Assembly (NCBI GenBank): GCA_036345935.2
Contig: JADWOT020001414.1
Location: 1 to 64,000, forward strand
Length of the DNA: 64,000 nucleotides
Direction of reading: 5' to 3'
DNA from: Taenia hydatigena
Taxonomy: Eukaryota; Platyhelminthes; Cestoda; Cyclophyllidea; Taeniidae
Position 1 is the first letter of the stretch. Every line of letters begins with the position of its first letter. The notes below the pieces were generated by a model. That model made no database searches. It saw only the letters and a program-made list of their open reading frames with translations, and was not told where the DNA came from. Positions 43,650-55,319 of the stretch are shown piece by piece. The position numbers and the translations under genes were made by a program.

Positions 43650-46556
43650 CTTAGGCAAGAGGAATGGTGCCACGGCATGATATTGAGTAAAAGCACAATC
43701 TGACAAAATATAGCAATCTGTTGTAAAAATGCTGTAAGGATCATTTCATATGCTCAACCCAAACGCATTTCGAGTTGAATGCGGTGACTGTCGGTGCATG
43801 CAGTCCACGTGGCTGGCCATGTTTAGGCAACTGAGAAGCGCTTCGTCTGACATTTCTTTAGTTCTTGAGTGTCTCCACCCGATTTAGGTGTTACAAAGGC
43901 GCCTCTGAAGAATGCTCTCAAATACCACAAGCCACGCAGCCACGACTTCATTGATGTCTGCGTCTTCTTAGTCATGACGATTGTGATTGGGCTGTGAGCT
44001 GTGCCAATCACATGACGTGCGCTTATTGGAAGGCACTCATCCAACCGGGATTCGCCACAGCCTCGTGCTTCTTCTCATTCGTTGGCGACTACACACTCGA
44101 GGAAATGACGCACTGTACAGGCTGCGGTGTGGACAGGTTTGTATGTGAGCAGTGGCGTGAACAGTGGTAACAGCTCCATAGTGATTTGTGGACAGCGCAA
44201 CTGTAGTGCCGTAGAAGCGCCAATGCATCGACTTCTAACTGACAGTATATTGACGCACGTAAGACCCAATCAACAAGTTTGAAATATTCTCTCTAGTAAC
44301 TATTGTCCTTCTCATCGCCCTTACCATCAGGAAAATTATTTTGCGAAACTACACAAGACACCGCAAGTGTTCCCCTTCGACACAAATTAGTGATTTCCAT
44401 ATCAGTGGAGTAAGGCCTAACAGAATTAGTGCTTTGTAGCTGAGACAACGACGCTTATCAATGTGTCATTTATGGCGGCACAATAAGGTGGCAGTCCTGT
44501 CTCCGACTTCTTCAATTGTACCTGACATGACGTCAGGTGCGAATGCCACTGACTTAAAATTGCAGATCGACGAGTGGTTCACATTTTTTGTGAGGAGGAT
44601 TCTACTTCCCGTCTACTTCTATGCATGCGATGCTTTCCTGCAGTTGAGATTTGGTGTTAAGTGGTGCGTGCCTTTCAGTCCCTTCTCTTTGTATCCAAAA
44701 TGTCCTTATCTGTGCCAATCCTCAACTAATACTGTGTTAAGTAGACAGGCAAGTAAATTATTGAAATGGATAAGTAAGCGAATGTGGTTGGACGCAAAAC
44801 AAGTTGGCTTCGAGTGGCCATCAAAACGCAAAATAAACCCAGTTTCGAATGAAGCATGCAGCCACCATACACTGAAGTGTTATTAACCTCACTGAGATCG
44901 GTCGCGCGAACCCTCTCACAGGAATCCAGTCAGCGAAATTGGGACTGATCGGGGTTAAAATAGGCCCAGAGAGGCAAAGCCTGGGTCTCGAGAACCTTCC
45001 AAACAACATTCAATTGAATGGACATGCGTTATTGAATACTCACTGGTGATTACTTGCTCTCATAACAAAAATCAAAAGCTCCGCCTCGACCTTTAAGAAG
45101 AGGCTTCAGTAAATTTGATTGCTCAAAGATGTGCTAAAATTCTGTTATTTGTCTTCAATAGGGCGATACCAAATCTATTTCATCTAAGATAGGGCAGCAG
45201 AATGAGCTCCTTGCAGGTGCTTTAGAGAAAGAAGAGGATTCGAGTGAGTGCACCTGAGCGAGCGCTTGTGTGATGCATCAACAATATGTTGCAGGCAATC
45301 CCACTGACAATCACTTTGGAATGCACTATTCCAGCCAAAAGCAATGCATTGAATTGGAGTCAAAGGAGTGTCGCAGCATTGGCGAGCCCTTTCATATTAT
45401 TAGGCTCTATGTACTGTAACACATAGAGTGCTTAACTCGTGGTCTCGGATGAGGAGACTGCTTTGAGTTCCCACCGCATTAGCTGCCTTCTGGGCCTTCC
45501 CAGTAACATCAGGCTCTACGGTATGCGTCAATAGAATGCTTTTTATCACAGTCCTATGCCTTTATTCGTCGCCAAGGCATCTCTGGCAGTGATGAACTCA
45601 AGAAGTAGAAAGTGCTAACACCTGGCTGTGCGACTGGTTAACAACAGCCTACAGAGATCAAAGGACAGCAACACTGAGCATTAGCTGAGGGAGAGCTCTT
45701 CCAGCACCTATAGTTAATATGAATTGCCTCTGCTTTCCTTCCTTGTGCTTCTACTTCCCTAGTTTTCTCTTGCAATACATTAAGCAGAATTATCTGCATG
45801 CTGTTATGAACTTAGGGTAGACCAAATCATATGCCCTACCCAAGCGCACTAGCATTTGATTGTGGTGACTGCTGACTAAGGGCCTACAAATGGGTGGCCC
45901 TGTTCAGCCAATTGCCACGCTTCTTATGTGGTATCCACCCCCACCTTTCATTAGCTCTTCAGTGAATGCACACGAGTTGGTTGTGACAGAGGCGTCTTCG
46001 AAAAATGGCGTCTCCATATCACACTTGCTTCGACGTCTCGGCCTCTTTGGGCATGGTGCTCTTCACTGTGTACTGAGAAGAGCCGGCCATATTGCGCATG
46101 GCGCCGCCAAGTCAATACTTACTGCCAAGTGTTGTATAAACCACAGCAAACAATTGCATAGTCTCGTTCAACCCCAAAAATCACTATCCGAGCAATATTT
46201 TGCCAATCGTTTATTTCTGTATCATTAAAATACGTTTCTACAAGTCCTTAAGTAGAAGAGGAGGAAAAGATGGCGAATAGTAGACGGCTTAATTAGGAGT
46301 TGGCAGGTAATCTGCGAAATCGGGGGTAAAGAATAAAAGAATTTTACCGTGGCCTTCGCATAAATTTGCAGGCTATCTTGCCTTCTCTCTAATGTTACAC
46401 CAAACCCGTGTTGTTCTTTCCAAACACATAAAAATTTTCATTGATTTGCAGTATTTTAAGTAAATAAACCGACCAAATCAAAATAAAATTTGCTTAGCCA
46501 TCAATAATCACGGAAGATTGCAAAGAAGGGCGAAAAAGGACTAAGAGTTTGGCTCT
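43650..46556 (+). repeat. Repeat copy C (palindromic partner of B, direct partner of A)
   Basis: Pairs with the reverse of 33,803-36,770 across a 6.9-kb spacer, and 44,690-46,556 is direct with 9,280-11,450. The right end is gtttggctctgcact. It is more diverged from A and B than they are from each other over the middle third. Confidence 0.75.
45890..46228 (+). CDS. Open frame of copy C, candidate ancestral ORF of the A/B/C repeat
   Basis: 112 codons, starting ATG. Its first part (HELVVTEASS) matches HELVVTETSL of copies A/B. Its last part (AKSILTAKCC, then HSLVQPQKSL and EQYFANRLFLYH) has counterparts in another frame of A/B, where a TAA interrupts it (LVLP-stop-ESL). Copy C therefore preserves a longer version of this frame. 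No family is recognised, and it may be fortuitous. Confidence 0.22.
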   Translation: MGGPVQPIATLLMWYPPPPFISSSVNAHELVVTEASSKNGVSISHLLRRLGLFGHGALHCVLRRAGHIAHGAAKSILTAKCCINHSKQLHSLVQPQKSLSEQYFANRLFLYH

Positions 46557-46599
46557 GCACTCAATATAGCACCAATAGCTAGCGTTTTAAATTGATTGA

Positions 46600-46830
46600 T
46601 ATTAGGAAGAGTAAAGAGCTGAAACCCATGTAGTTAAGCAGAGCAGCTAGACTTGGACCCACAAGTTTCGCTTTTGGCCAGGAATTTTGCGGGTGACTGA
46701 TCAAACAGTCATAGGAGCGAGATGCCGCCTGGCTTCTCACTAACATTTGTAGTGACTCTTCCTTCCTTCCTTCCCTCTCTTCAGCATTTCCACTTCGTTG
46801 TCCTTATTCACCGCGCTGCCTTCTTTCTCT
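46600..46830 (+). repeat. Repeat pair with 59,320-59,560
   Basis: Shared phrases are ttaagcagagcagctagac / ttaagcagggtagctagacc, tggccaggaattttgcgggt / tggccagagagaatttgcgg and the following cctctcac / cttctcac. A C/T-rich tail follows in both (cttccttccttccttccctc at 46,760). No pol III box pair or coding frame is obvious. Confidence 0.6.
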
Positions 46831-46929
46831 CCTTTTGTCTTACCTTTTCTTATTCCACGTCTTCTTTCCCTTACCTCCAACTACTTATGGCCTACTAGCA
46901 GATGCCAGTCTCGATGGTAATTTGCATGC

Positions 46930-47010
46930 AATTTGGAGTACCAAAGCAGAGGCCAAAAGAAACGCACAATGCATTGGTGCGGGAGTCTTTGCATAGTCTT
47001 TACTGCTACT
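46930..47010 (-). pseudogene. Tyrosine-kinase-like fragment, copy 3, inverted alpha-C block
   Basis: The reverse strand aligns with 37,217-37,300 (gattatgcaaagaccttcac / gactatgcaaagactcccgc) and reads AVKTMQRLPHQCIVRFF. It is on the opposite strand from the next kinase block (47,301), so the copy has been rearranged. Confidence 0.45.
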
Positions 47011-47300
47011 CTCAGCATGCGGATGAGACACGGACGTACCTCATCGTTGATGGATCTTGATAGGAAAGAGAAAGGGAGTCAAAATCGAAAAAATTGAGAA
47101 GGGTCTGGTTCGATAGACCGTCAACGAGGCAGAATCTAGGCAACCGGGTGGTGGGTTTAGCAAGTTACTGCGGTAAGATGCTATAATCATGCCAGACTTT
47201 GCAATTTTAACTGCAAACAATTTTAGCAATCCAATTCTGTTTACACTGGTAGTTTTAATGTGAATTGAATCTCACTCATTCATTGCCTTCATCACCTCAG

Positions 47301-47460
47301 GCGCTACCTTTTTCGTTGGTCGGCATCAGAGGCAAGGACGGACGGCTATTAGCTGAATGGTAATGTCGATGTACTTTCCTTTGGGTTCTTATGCTTGAGC
47401 TTATAGCATATGGAGACACGCCGTACAGGGTCGGCGTTTGGCAATGGTTATAGTTTTGAC
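47301..47460 (+). pseudogene. Tyrosine-kinase-like fragment, copy 3, subdomain VIII-IX block
   Basis: After an acceptor (catcacctcag) the block reads FRWSASEARTDGY, a stop, LNGNVDVLSFGF, and after a frameshift ELIAYGDTPYRVG. The corresponding kinase signature is RW-x-A-P-E-A ... DVWSFG ... E-x-x-x-Y-G-D-T-P-Y. The acceptor and first-base phase (CAG/G) are the same as at 37,652, confirming homology to copy 2. Confidence 0.6.
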
Positions 47461-48999
47461 TTGCATTTGTTTAATAAATTCATTTCCCTGTTGTATTTAT
47501 TTGAGGTTATAAATCTCAAACCACCTTAGATCGTAGGCTTAATGTGCTGCATAAATTCCTTTGCTAGGATAAAATGCCTCCCTTCGGCGCAAAACCACGG
47601 CTGCGCCTGTGAGGCGAAAGCTTACTAAGCAGCACGACTAGAATGTTGACTATCATCGGAGGAACTCTGGCAAGAAATTAAAGAGGTCAATTTTGACACA
47701 ATACTTCCATCCTACGTTAAAAGGAAACAACTTATTGGCACCTGCTCCGCCTTGTTTGCGTCCAAAACATGTGCCTCATTCTTATAAATTTTGTAAGGAC
47801 GATGTGGAGCGCAAAATATCAAGCGAACGCAATGGTGCACCGTCCTATAAATCTGTTATGCAGTCAGATCAATTTGGCGGTTTCCGGCTCCCCTCCCACC
47901 TCTTCTACATATTTCTTTCAGTAGGACCACAAACCCAACATGTCTGGATGGACAAGCTGATGCAGCTGAAGTGTCTGGTTGTCAAATATAAATTAAATTA
48001 AGCATATTTGTGTTCTTGGAGCACAAGTTTTGCCCGTAAATGACCGTAATCACTGATCTCATATCAACTTGATGTCTGAACGCTGTTTGACAGAAACAAC
48101 TAACCCCTTGGTTAGGTGGCTTCGATTCTGCATTACAGGGTGTTCCGCGCACTTTATCCTTTTGATTTCTTTAATTTAAATTTAGCTTTATCAAATTGTT
48201 TTCCTTGCCTTGTAATGTACATACGGACGCAATTTGCATGCGTTCCTACTCATTGTATAGCCAAGAGAGATGATCGAGGCAGACTGATCATGGATTTAAA
48301 TCCGCCTTGTAGAACGCTACTGATATTTTGCCAAAGAGATATCGGTAAAGAAGTGTACTGTTGAAAGCGCGGTGGAGGAAGGAGGCTTGCCTGAGAAGGC
48401 AATTGCTGAGTGGAACCTTCTCATGCTCTTTGCACTGCCGACTGCAGATGGTGATGTTAACGGGAAGTAACTGCGATTTACATAAAATCTGCCATACTTA
48501 CCTACCGACTGCTTCGAGTCGGGCTTGTCTATATGTGGTCGGGATTTTACTGATCGCCTATTCTCGCGTCTATTCCACAACACAGAGAAGTGCACAAGAA
48601 GGATCTCGGCAAGTCGATTATAGCTTGACAGATGAGACAGGCTGGTTGTGGGTCTAGATAACCAAAGGGCTTTGGGGACGCCAACCTGGAGCAAGTGATT
48701 GTCCATTGTGTACCTTTTCGCTGTAAAACAGACCATCGCTTGCATCCATATTGACTTCTAGGCAATTAATATTATCAGCAAAATTAAGGTGACGTCTTTC
48801 CCTTCTAGTAATATTCCCAATCGACTTTGCAAATGCAGCAGCTGTTGTTACTTGAAACGGGCAATTACTTCATTGCGTCACATGCATTTGACACGTGGCA
48901 TTCAATAGGCAAAAGCTACAGGTAATGCTGGCTCGTGCCACGGATACGTTAATCAGGGAATATGTGAGCTAACAAAGATGAAATAAGTTTATTGGTCTG
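47461..48999. other. Stretch without a confident gene
   Basis: It holds a 102-codon frame at 47,693-48,001 (+) and a 142-codon ATG frame at 48,745-48,317 (-). The latter contains a good donor (GTAG/GTAAGT near 48,505) and has a competing + frame at 48,361-48,657. None shows a recognisable domain. Confidence 0.3.
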
Positions 49000-49180
49000 A
49001 CGGCAGTTGCCTGAATCCAACCTGTGGTGTGGCGGCCGTAGAGCGACGGCTGGGTGGCAAGCCTTCATAGTTGAATGCGAGACCACTTGTTTCTCTGCAA
49101 ATTGTATTTTGGCGCTAATGGCACAACCAGACGCCGAGTCCAGTAAACATTCAACGTTTGTTTTAGGGGATTCTCAGTGC
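49000..49180 (+). repeat. Small cysteine-bearing exon family, copy 3
   Basis: Aligns with 27,560-27,740. It reads WQAFIVECETTCFSANC, then AESSKHSTF (DESSGHSSP in copy 1). A TAG-type acceptor-like gccttcatag precedes the conserved part. Confidence 0.4.
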
Positions 49181-50494
49181 TTTGCTTGCTAGCGTTAGTG
49201 AAGTTAATGGATGAGTATGGTTACATCCTCAACATTATCATTCAAATGTGCTTTCAGGTTGTTTCTTAATTCCGCACATTTGGATTGATCAATATTTCTG
49301 TTGTAACAGGCTGATTCTGCTTTGCAGCCCTATTTACTTCAATGCTGGCACACTATGTGTCGAATAGGCCTTAACCATATGCAGTTGCGCGTGCCCCTCT
49401 TTTGACCGCCAAGATGCTGGAGTGTTGGCGTAGCATACGCCAATGACTAGCACTTTTGCTGACTTGCACAAGAAGCTGGTGAACAGAACCGATGACAGGA
49501 TTGTCAAAACAAACCCACATTTTCATGGTATCGACTGACAGCAATACCACACGTTCAGTCAAAATTCCCTTACCTAGGTGTCCTTATCTAGGTCGAAGTC
49601 TTAGCACATTGAGATACCTAAACGAATTCGGAAGTAATTGAAAGATTAATTAGGCAACTCAGATCTATTTGCCATCCCATGCCCAAATTCAAGCAGAAGG
49701 CAAGCAAAGGAGACAGTGGAAATCATGTTCTTTCCTTTGAGTTTCCAATGCAAAGATGCTACAACAAAAGCTGTTCATTCGCCATGAGGCTGGTTGCTGT
49801 GACACTACGGGTTACCATGATCGAGTGCTGAAGCACTGAACACTGAGGAACACGGCTGTTGCGCGTCACATTACAGTCCAATCAGAAGTGGCAGTTTTGT
49901 CCATGGTGGTGCGCCGACTAACGAGGTTTGCTAGGGAATAATGTTAACACCAGTCGTGTAATTCAGTGGAGGGCCTTTGCCTACATTTTTGAGATAAACC
50001 AAAGTTAATGAGTTAATGAATGCCATTGTGCCTGCTGCCGATTATCAAAATGAACACAAAAGGCAATACTACTCTTCGCAGGTAAATTGGTGAGGTATTT
50101 TAGATGTTAAAGCAGACCTTTGCATACCACAGTGTCTTTAGACATGATGACTCCAACGGTTTTAAATTTTGTGCTTCTTATTGAAACGGCGTCATAAATT
50201 TATTATTGTGAGGTCATTTGAAGTCTGTTGTTAATGAATTTATTTGCGCTAACACTTCTTTTCGCCTGCACATTGTCATACCAGTGGTCAGGTGTCATAC
50301 ATGTCCAGGTAATCTCCATGGTCCTACACATTCAAGCAAAATTTAACTTTCGGAATTAGCGACAAAAGCACTACGTAGCGTTTGGCATGGTCAGCGTTGG
50401 CGAGTTTGGTGGCCGTATAAAACTGAAGCATCTCGTGCCTTATTTATTATCTATGGGCCCTATTTATGACGGTTGGCCACTAACTAAAGCATAG

Positions 50495-50701
50495 ATGTTA
50501 GAAAGCGCTTTGCCTATATTCTCAGAAGTAGTGAAAAATTGTTTACATTGTCATATCTCCGCCCGCCTGCAATTGATTGAATTCCCGTTTGATAATCGTA
50601 GCAGTTTACTTGGTGCGATTCGCATAGGGCGGAAAATGCAGCTGCTGCATCACAAATTCATAAAAGCATCAACGATAATTCCCAATGGTTTTTATCAATA
50701 A
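50495..50701 (+). CDS. Short ATG open frame, unassigned
   Basis: 68 codons starting MLESALPIFSEVVKNCLHCH, plausibly protein-like but without a recognisable domain, splice context or second copy. Confidence 0.15.
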   Translation: MLESALPIFSEVVKNCLHCHISARLQLIEFPFDNRSSLLGAIRIGRKMQLLHHKFIKASTIIPNGFYQ

Positions 50702-51020
50702 TTAAGCCAGTCATTTTTTCCCACTTTTGCTATCCTACTTGCCGATACACTGATGTCGCATCTCGAGCAGATGGTCACTAGACCATGTAGGTAGTATAAA
50801 TGATCAGTTGCGTAAGAGAATTTAAGACTACTCTATTTAGCTATGGATTTAGGGCCCCCGTAGTCGATAAACAACTCTTGCTCTCCATCCCTCCTCTACT
50901 GTGAATGATTAAAAAAATGCATGGTAAATTCGATGGTTTTACGACCTCATAACAAGTCCCTTCTGCAACCAAATGATAGTCTTCCTCCAGGACAGTGTAT
51001 AGTATACATTTGAGTGGCTG

Positions 51021-51272
51021 TTAGATCTGTCTGGTGCTCATCATATTATTATTGATAGGCATAGCTCTCAGAGTCTTTCCCTTGCACTGATGACATGGCC
51101 TTGGCTGCAACTCCAATGGTAGCACTAAAACAACGCAGACGTCTCCCTTTGATGGCGAAGGGGCTATCGCATCATCGATGTTTTCGTAGGTAAAGGCGAC
51201 ACTTTTCGCAAAGTTTAGGGTAAGATTACGGCGCCAAGGGTCAAATTCTAATTTGAAATGGACCCATCTCAA
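51021..51272 (-). CDS. Open frame, possible exon, unassigned
   Basis: 83 codons in which LEFDPWRRNLTLNFAKSVAF, YENIDDAIAP and DVCVVLVLPLEL look like alternating beta-strand protein sequence. It begins at a TTG, so any true start or acceptor lies elsewhere. No family is assigned. Confidence 0.2.
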   Translation of the reverse strand: MRWVHFKLEFDPWRRNLTLNFAKSVAFTYENIDDAIAPSPSKGDVCVVLVLPLELQPRPCHQCKGKTLRAMPINNNMMSTRQI

Positions 51273-51759
51273 ATTCCTCCTCTTCCGCTACCATTTCTAT
51301 TCTTCCAATGAATGCGATCTGTTCAGTAATGAGACCATTCTAAGTTCATAATCGTAGGCAATAAACGGGCAGGAGTCAAAGAGGAAATCTCGTAGATGGT
51401 TTTACGTTATGCACTAACAAAAATTAGCCGGCTAAAGCAGTCACAATAAAAAGTGGAGCTTGTCAAATGCAATGGTTGATGAGGAGGGGACTTCGAAATG
51501 AAAATGTCCTATTTGGCCGCATAGTATGGTTATTATGGTGTAGGATCGTAAGCTTCAGAGGTTCCTGCACCATGTTAGTGGTCACTTTTGCCGCATTCTT
51601 GAATCAAATCATGAGCTCGCTCACGGACGACAAAACAATATATTCGAACCTCTGGTAAAATTGGTATTTGTCACCCACCACACCTAGCATAGTCATTCAT
51701 AACACCTGATATGATAAAATTTATTTAAAGTGCAGCTACCTTGAGTAAAAAAAAGACAG

Positions 51760-51966
51760 AAATGGATTGCAGACACTCAGCAGGGCGAAGCATTGGAGTC
51801 CTTGCCCATAACCAAGCCCGAGCACATGTCCATGTTCGACCCAGAGTCTGTGATTTCAATTGCGTGTGGCGAGCGCAAACGTTCGACCCCGATTCTCAAC
51901 GCGCAGTCTTCGATAATTCCTTTCTGTTTTAGGCCTCGTCATCTCCGTTATCCAATCATCCCATGA
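51760..51966 (+). CDS. Exon-like open block, unassigned, with a decayed copy at 61.1 kb
   Basis: After an AG (aaaagacag) the frame reads KWIADTQQGEALESLPITKP, MFDPESVISIACGERKRSTP and ILNAQSSIIPF, open for 68 codons to TGA. The residue usage is strikingly protein-like. Part of it (51,885-51,980) aligns with 61,130-61,230, where the frame is broken. No family is recognised. A second exon-like piece follows at 52,133 after cacttcag. Confidence 0.27.
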   Translation, partial: KWIADTQQGEALESLPITKPEHMSMFDPESVISIACGERKRSTPILNAQSSIIPFCFRPRHLRYPIIP

Positions 51967-51999
51967 TTAAACTTTTACCAAACAGTAGTTTTCGGTAGT

Positions 52000-54099
52000 C
52001 CCTATTTATTTTCCCTTACTTCATCTTTACCAACCGTCATTTATTACTTCCTTTGTCGCCTCCACCACCACCACAATTTCTTTATCTTGTTATCTGTTCA
52101 ATAACGATTGAATGCTTTGGTTGCACTTCAGGAACAATGCAAAATCACCGGCCTTTCGCCTGAATCGACACTCAGAACATGCAGCGTGCTTGTCTGCATC
52201 ACCATTCTTAACTGTCGATGGGTGATTTCTCATTGACATTCCATCCTCCATCACTTCCTTCTTCTCTTTACCTCCTGTTGTCCGTCACAGTAAAACCTTC
52301 CTCAGTGCCCTAGAGACCCTTCATGGACTAATTCCACATTAAGACAACTCGCGCTGGATAGGTTTGCAGCAAACGACAAGCAGAGCTACTCTCCAACCAG
52401 TACCACATCCCATTACTATTTGATTGAATGCAGCGTTGCTCTACGCTGCCTTTTAATCATTTGGACGAATTTACAGTTGTAGAACCGCTTAGTATGTGAA
52501 GGGTGGCGAATTGACCTGCAGTGTGTATAACACAGCAAGACTGCCCACGGTGATGCAAATGACAGTTACCATGTGTTACTTTAATGAGGCGGAATTCCAC
52601 TAGAACTGGTTTAGTTAATTATAACTGCAAGTATTTGTAGCAGTTTTATGCAGGCCATCGTGCATAATGACCGCTGCTCTATCCGACGCGTGACGCAATC
52701 CAAAGTGTCCTTTTACCTTACAATCATTAGAAAAGGAATCCAATAGATTCTTTCACTCACACCTCACATCCGTATGAGCGTTGACGGCTACACTAAAGTG
52801 TTGCTTCAGTGCTAAGACTGACGAGTAAAACACAAAGCGCTCCGCGTCGGCTCTGCACTTCGGAAGTTATTGATAAATTTTCCACCACCTTGTTTAAGAA
52901 GACGCTTTCAAACAGAGTAGTCCATAATTACTTTGCCAATGTGCTATCCCTTTGAAAACTCGCGAAATCCTCTTAAGATTACAATTCATTGCTTTATGCC
53001 GCAGCTCAAATCGCAGCCGGTGGTAAAGTACGCCATAGCTGCAGGATATATTATATGTACTATCAGATGAGGAAATTACCAAGTGAGTGCTTTTATTTCT
53101 ACCAACCCGGTTTGTGTACTTTTGCCTCTAAAGTTCACTTCACAGTAATTTACTTACAAGAGGTTCGAGTTCCAACTTGAAGCCAACCTCAGGTAAGCGC
53201 AATTTAAACAGACAAAAGTATTTTAATAGGCGGTTGAACACCAAAACACTACATCGCAAACTAGTCAGCAGCTTGTCTAGAAGGAAGAAGCGCTATCGCA
53301 TAGGTGCCAAGTCCACTGCTCACAACTGTCTCCAGCCCTTGCTCTGTCATTTGGCATCTGTAAATGCAGGCAAGACCTGGAGTGCTCCATCCACGCAGGG
53401 ATGTTTCAGTACCCTAACTCAAGGTGGACGACTGAGTAACAGCGATGTGAAAAGGTGACGATGATAAGTTTGCATTTTGAAATGCGAAGTTTTGATTCTA
53501 AGCCTGAACAAGCAGCTCCACTTGAAGGTGAGTGCGCTCCACGGGTGGCGACCCGCATGCAAGCGCGTACTCGCTGTGACGAGACGCATCGGTGTCGACC
53601 TGCTAACTGCTTCCTTATTGAAGCGAGGGTTAAGCACGCCACCTCGCTAAGACACAATCCATCAAGCTCAACAATATTATTCTGTACATTTAGAAGTAGC
53701 AGAGAACAACTTGTCCCAAGACTGTGTAGGAAGGCATTGATGGCATAGACACAATAGTCACACACTTGCGGTGGGCATGGATTGACCACGATCTCGTCTC
53801 GTTTTCACAAGCATTCATTTTTCAAATCTAAATTAAGAATTGTTTCTAGAAGGTCAGCATTAGTTCAGTAATCCACCATCATTGAGGTCTTGCTGATCTG
53901 ATGATTGACAGCAGGTGCCCTCTTCTGTGCAACATGGTTGTGGTATCACGCCAACATGGTTACGGTCGTTGCATACCGATGTTACCAACACAGCAGTTAG
54001 GTCCTTTGTGCTGATGTAACAACAAATTTTAGCATATAGATTTAATCATGGCTCAGGCAAATGGGGGAATTCTGTAGCAATGCAACATGCTTGCTAAGA
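52000..54099. other. Stretch without a confident gene
   Basis: It has overlapping open frames on both strands around 53,177-53,789. These include a basic one (NRRLNTKTLHRKLV, SRRKKRYRIG) on + and a 127-codon one on -, but no joinable exons or domains. Confidence 0.35.
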
Positions 54100-55300
54100 G
54101 CAAAAGAGAAACCGGTATGCTCACTCTCGCAGGCTTATCAGGCTCCTGCTATGAATGCGTCATTCTGGTTAGCACTTAAGAGCTTAATCTCATGGTAGTT
54201 AAACCTGCCTCACCCATGTCCTGAGTAATTTTTGAGAGAAGCGCGAAGCACAGGCAGCTAACGTGATTCGGCTATATTTTGTTAATTAACACAGATTACC
54301 CAAAAGAGTACAAAAACCAGAGGTTTAATGTCAAAGATTCCTAAATTTTGCGCGAATTGCGGCTAGCGTTGGCCTTAATTTAAAATTTGATTATGATTAT
54401 GAATGCGGATCGTAGCTCGTGACACTCACCAATCTCCAGTTGATGCTCTATCACTTGAACAATATTTTGGGAGCGTAAAGTTGGTACTGACTGTCGCTTT
54501 CAAATAAACCAAATTAATGCAGCTAATCTTGATGTGAGTTATTTTACATTAATATCTGATGCTGTGGACACTTCAAGCGGCTGCACGCGTACGTAATAGC
54601 AACATACTGTGGCAGGAACACTGTCACCACCCTTGGTGAAACCGCAATCCTTTGCAATAATACTCCCATTTGTCAATGGATAGTGCTTAAGATAGCACTG
54701 TGAAGGATTGCGGGCTCTATTTCAACTCCGACAATTGAATGGCATCTTAGGTGATGGCAAAGCGAATGTTAGTGCTGAAGTATCACGCAATACCTGACTC
54801 TAGCTTAGTCACAAAGCAGTAATGGTGATAGGAAATGAAGTGGGGACGTGTGGCTCCTCTAATTATTTGTTACCAGCTATTTGCCTGACTACTGCGATCA
54901 GCATTCACTCCGACCTGCCGACTGATGAATTAAGGCTGGTCGACAGATACTCAGCTAGGTGGTATGAAAGAACCGACTGAGTGGTAGCGGTTCCATTGTG
55001 ACGATGGACAAGGCACAGCTCATCGCCTTATTCCACGCACCCACATTCATGATGCAAAGGTTCATTACGCACTAGTTGACCAAGCAGTAAGAGAGCTAGC
55101 CTTGCAACTGACTCGACTGCTTTCTGTTTGTGGGTAGACTAGACAGTTTACCTAAAGTAAAACGAAATCACATGTCAAAAGTATGCTATCAAAATTCGTT
55201 ACCAAAAAACCAGCACGAATACTTGGGATCCTGTGTACTCTGCAGCATAAATTGGCGCGTCTAAGGATGCAAAACATTAAGGAATCCGCATATTTTAATG
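54100..55300 (+). repeat. Copy of the palindrome right arm lacking its gene segment
   Basis: 54,100-54,490 aligns with 23,690-23,945, and 54,497-55,300 aligns with 25,900-26,740. The two blocks abut at about 54,490-54,500, so the 2 kb holding both ORF blocks in the palindrome is absent here. Confidence 0.7.
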
Positions 55301-55319
55301 TTATTAATGCTGTAAGCTA

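Noticed and set aside
43276..43680. 134-codon + frame and overlapping 90-codon - frame
   Set aside because: It spans introns and exons of the degenerate gene copy at 42.3-43.5 kb and is not in phase with them. The - frame is the reverse of C/T-rich DNA.
53406..53789. 127-codon - strand frame
   Set aside because: Three other frames over the same DNA are open, it has no start, splice or domain support, and it appears to be a product of locally stop-poor sequence.
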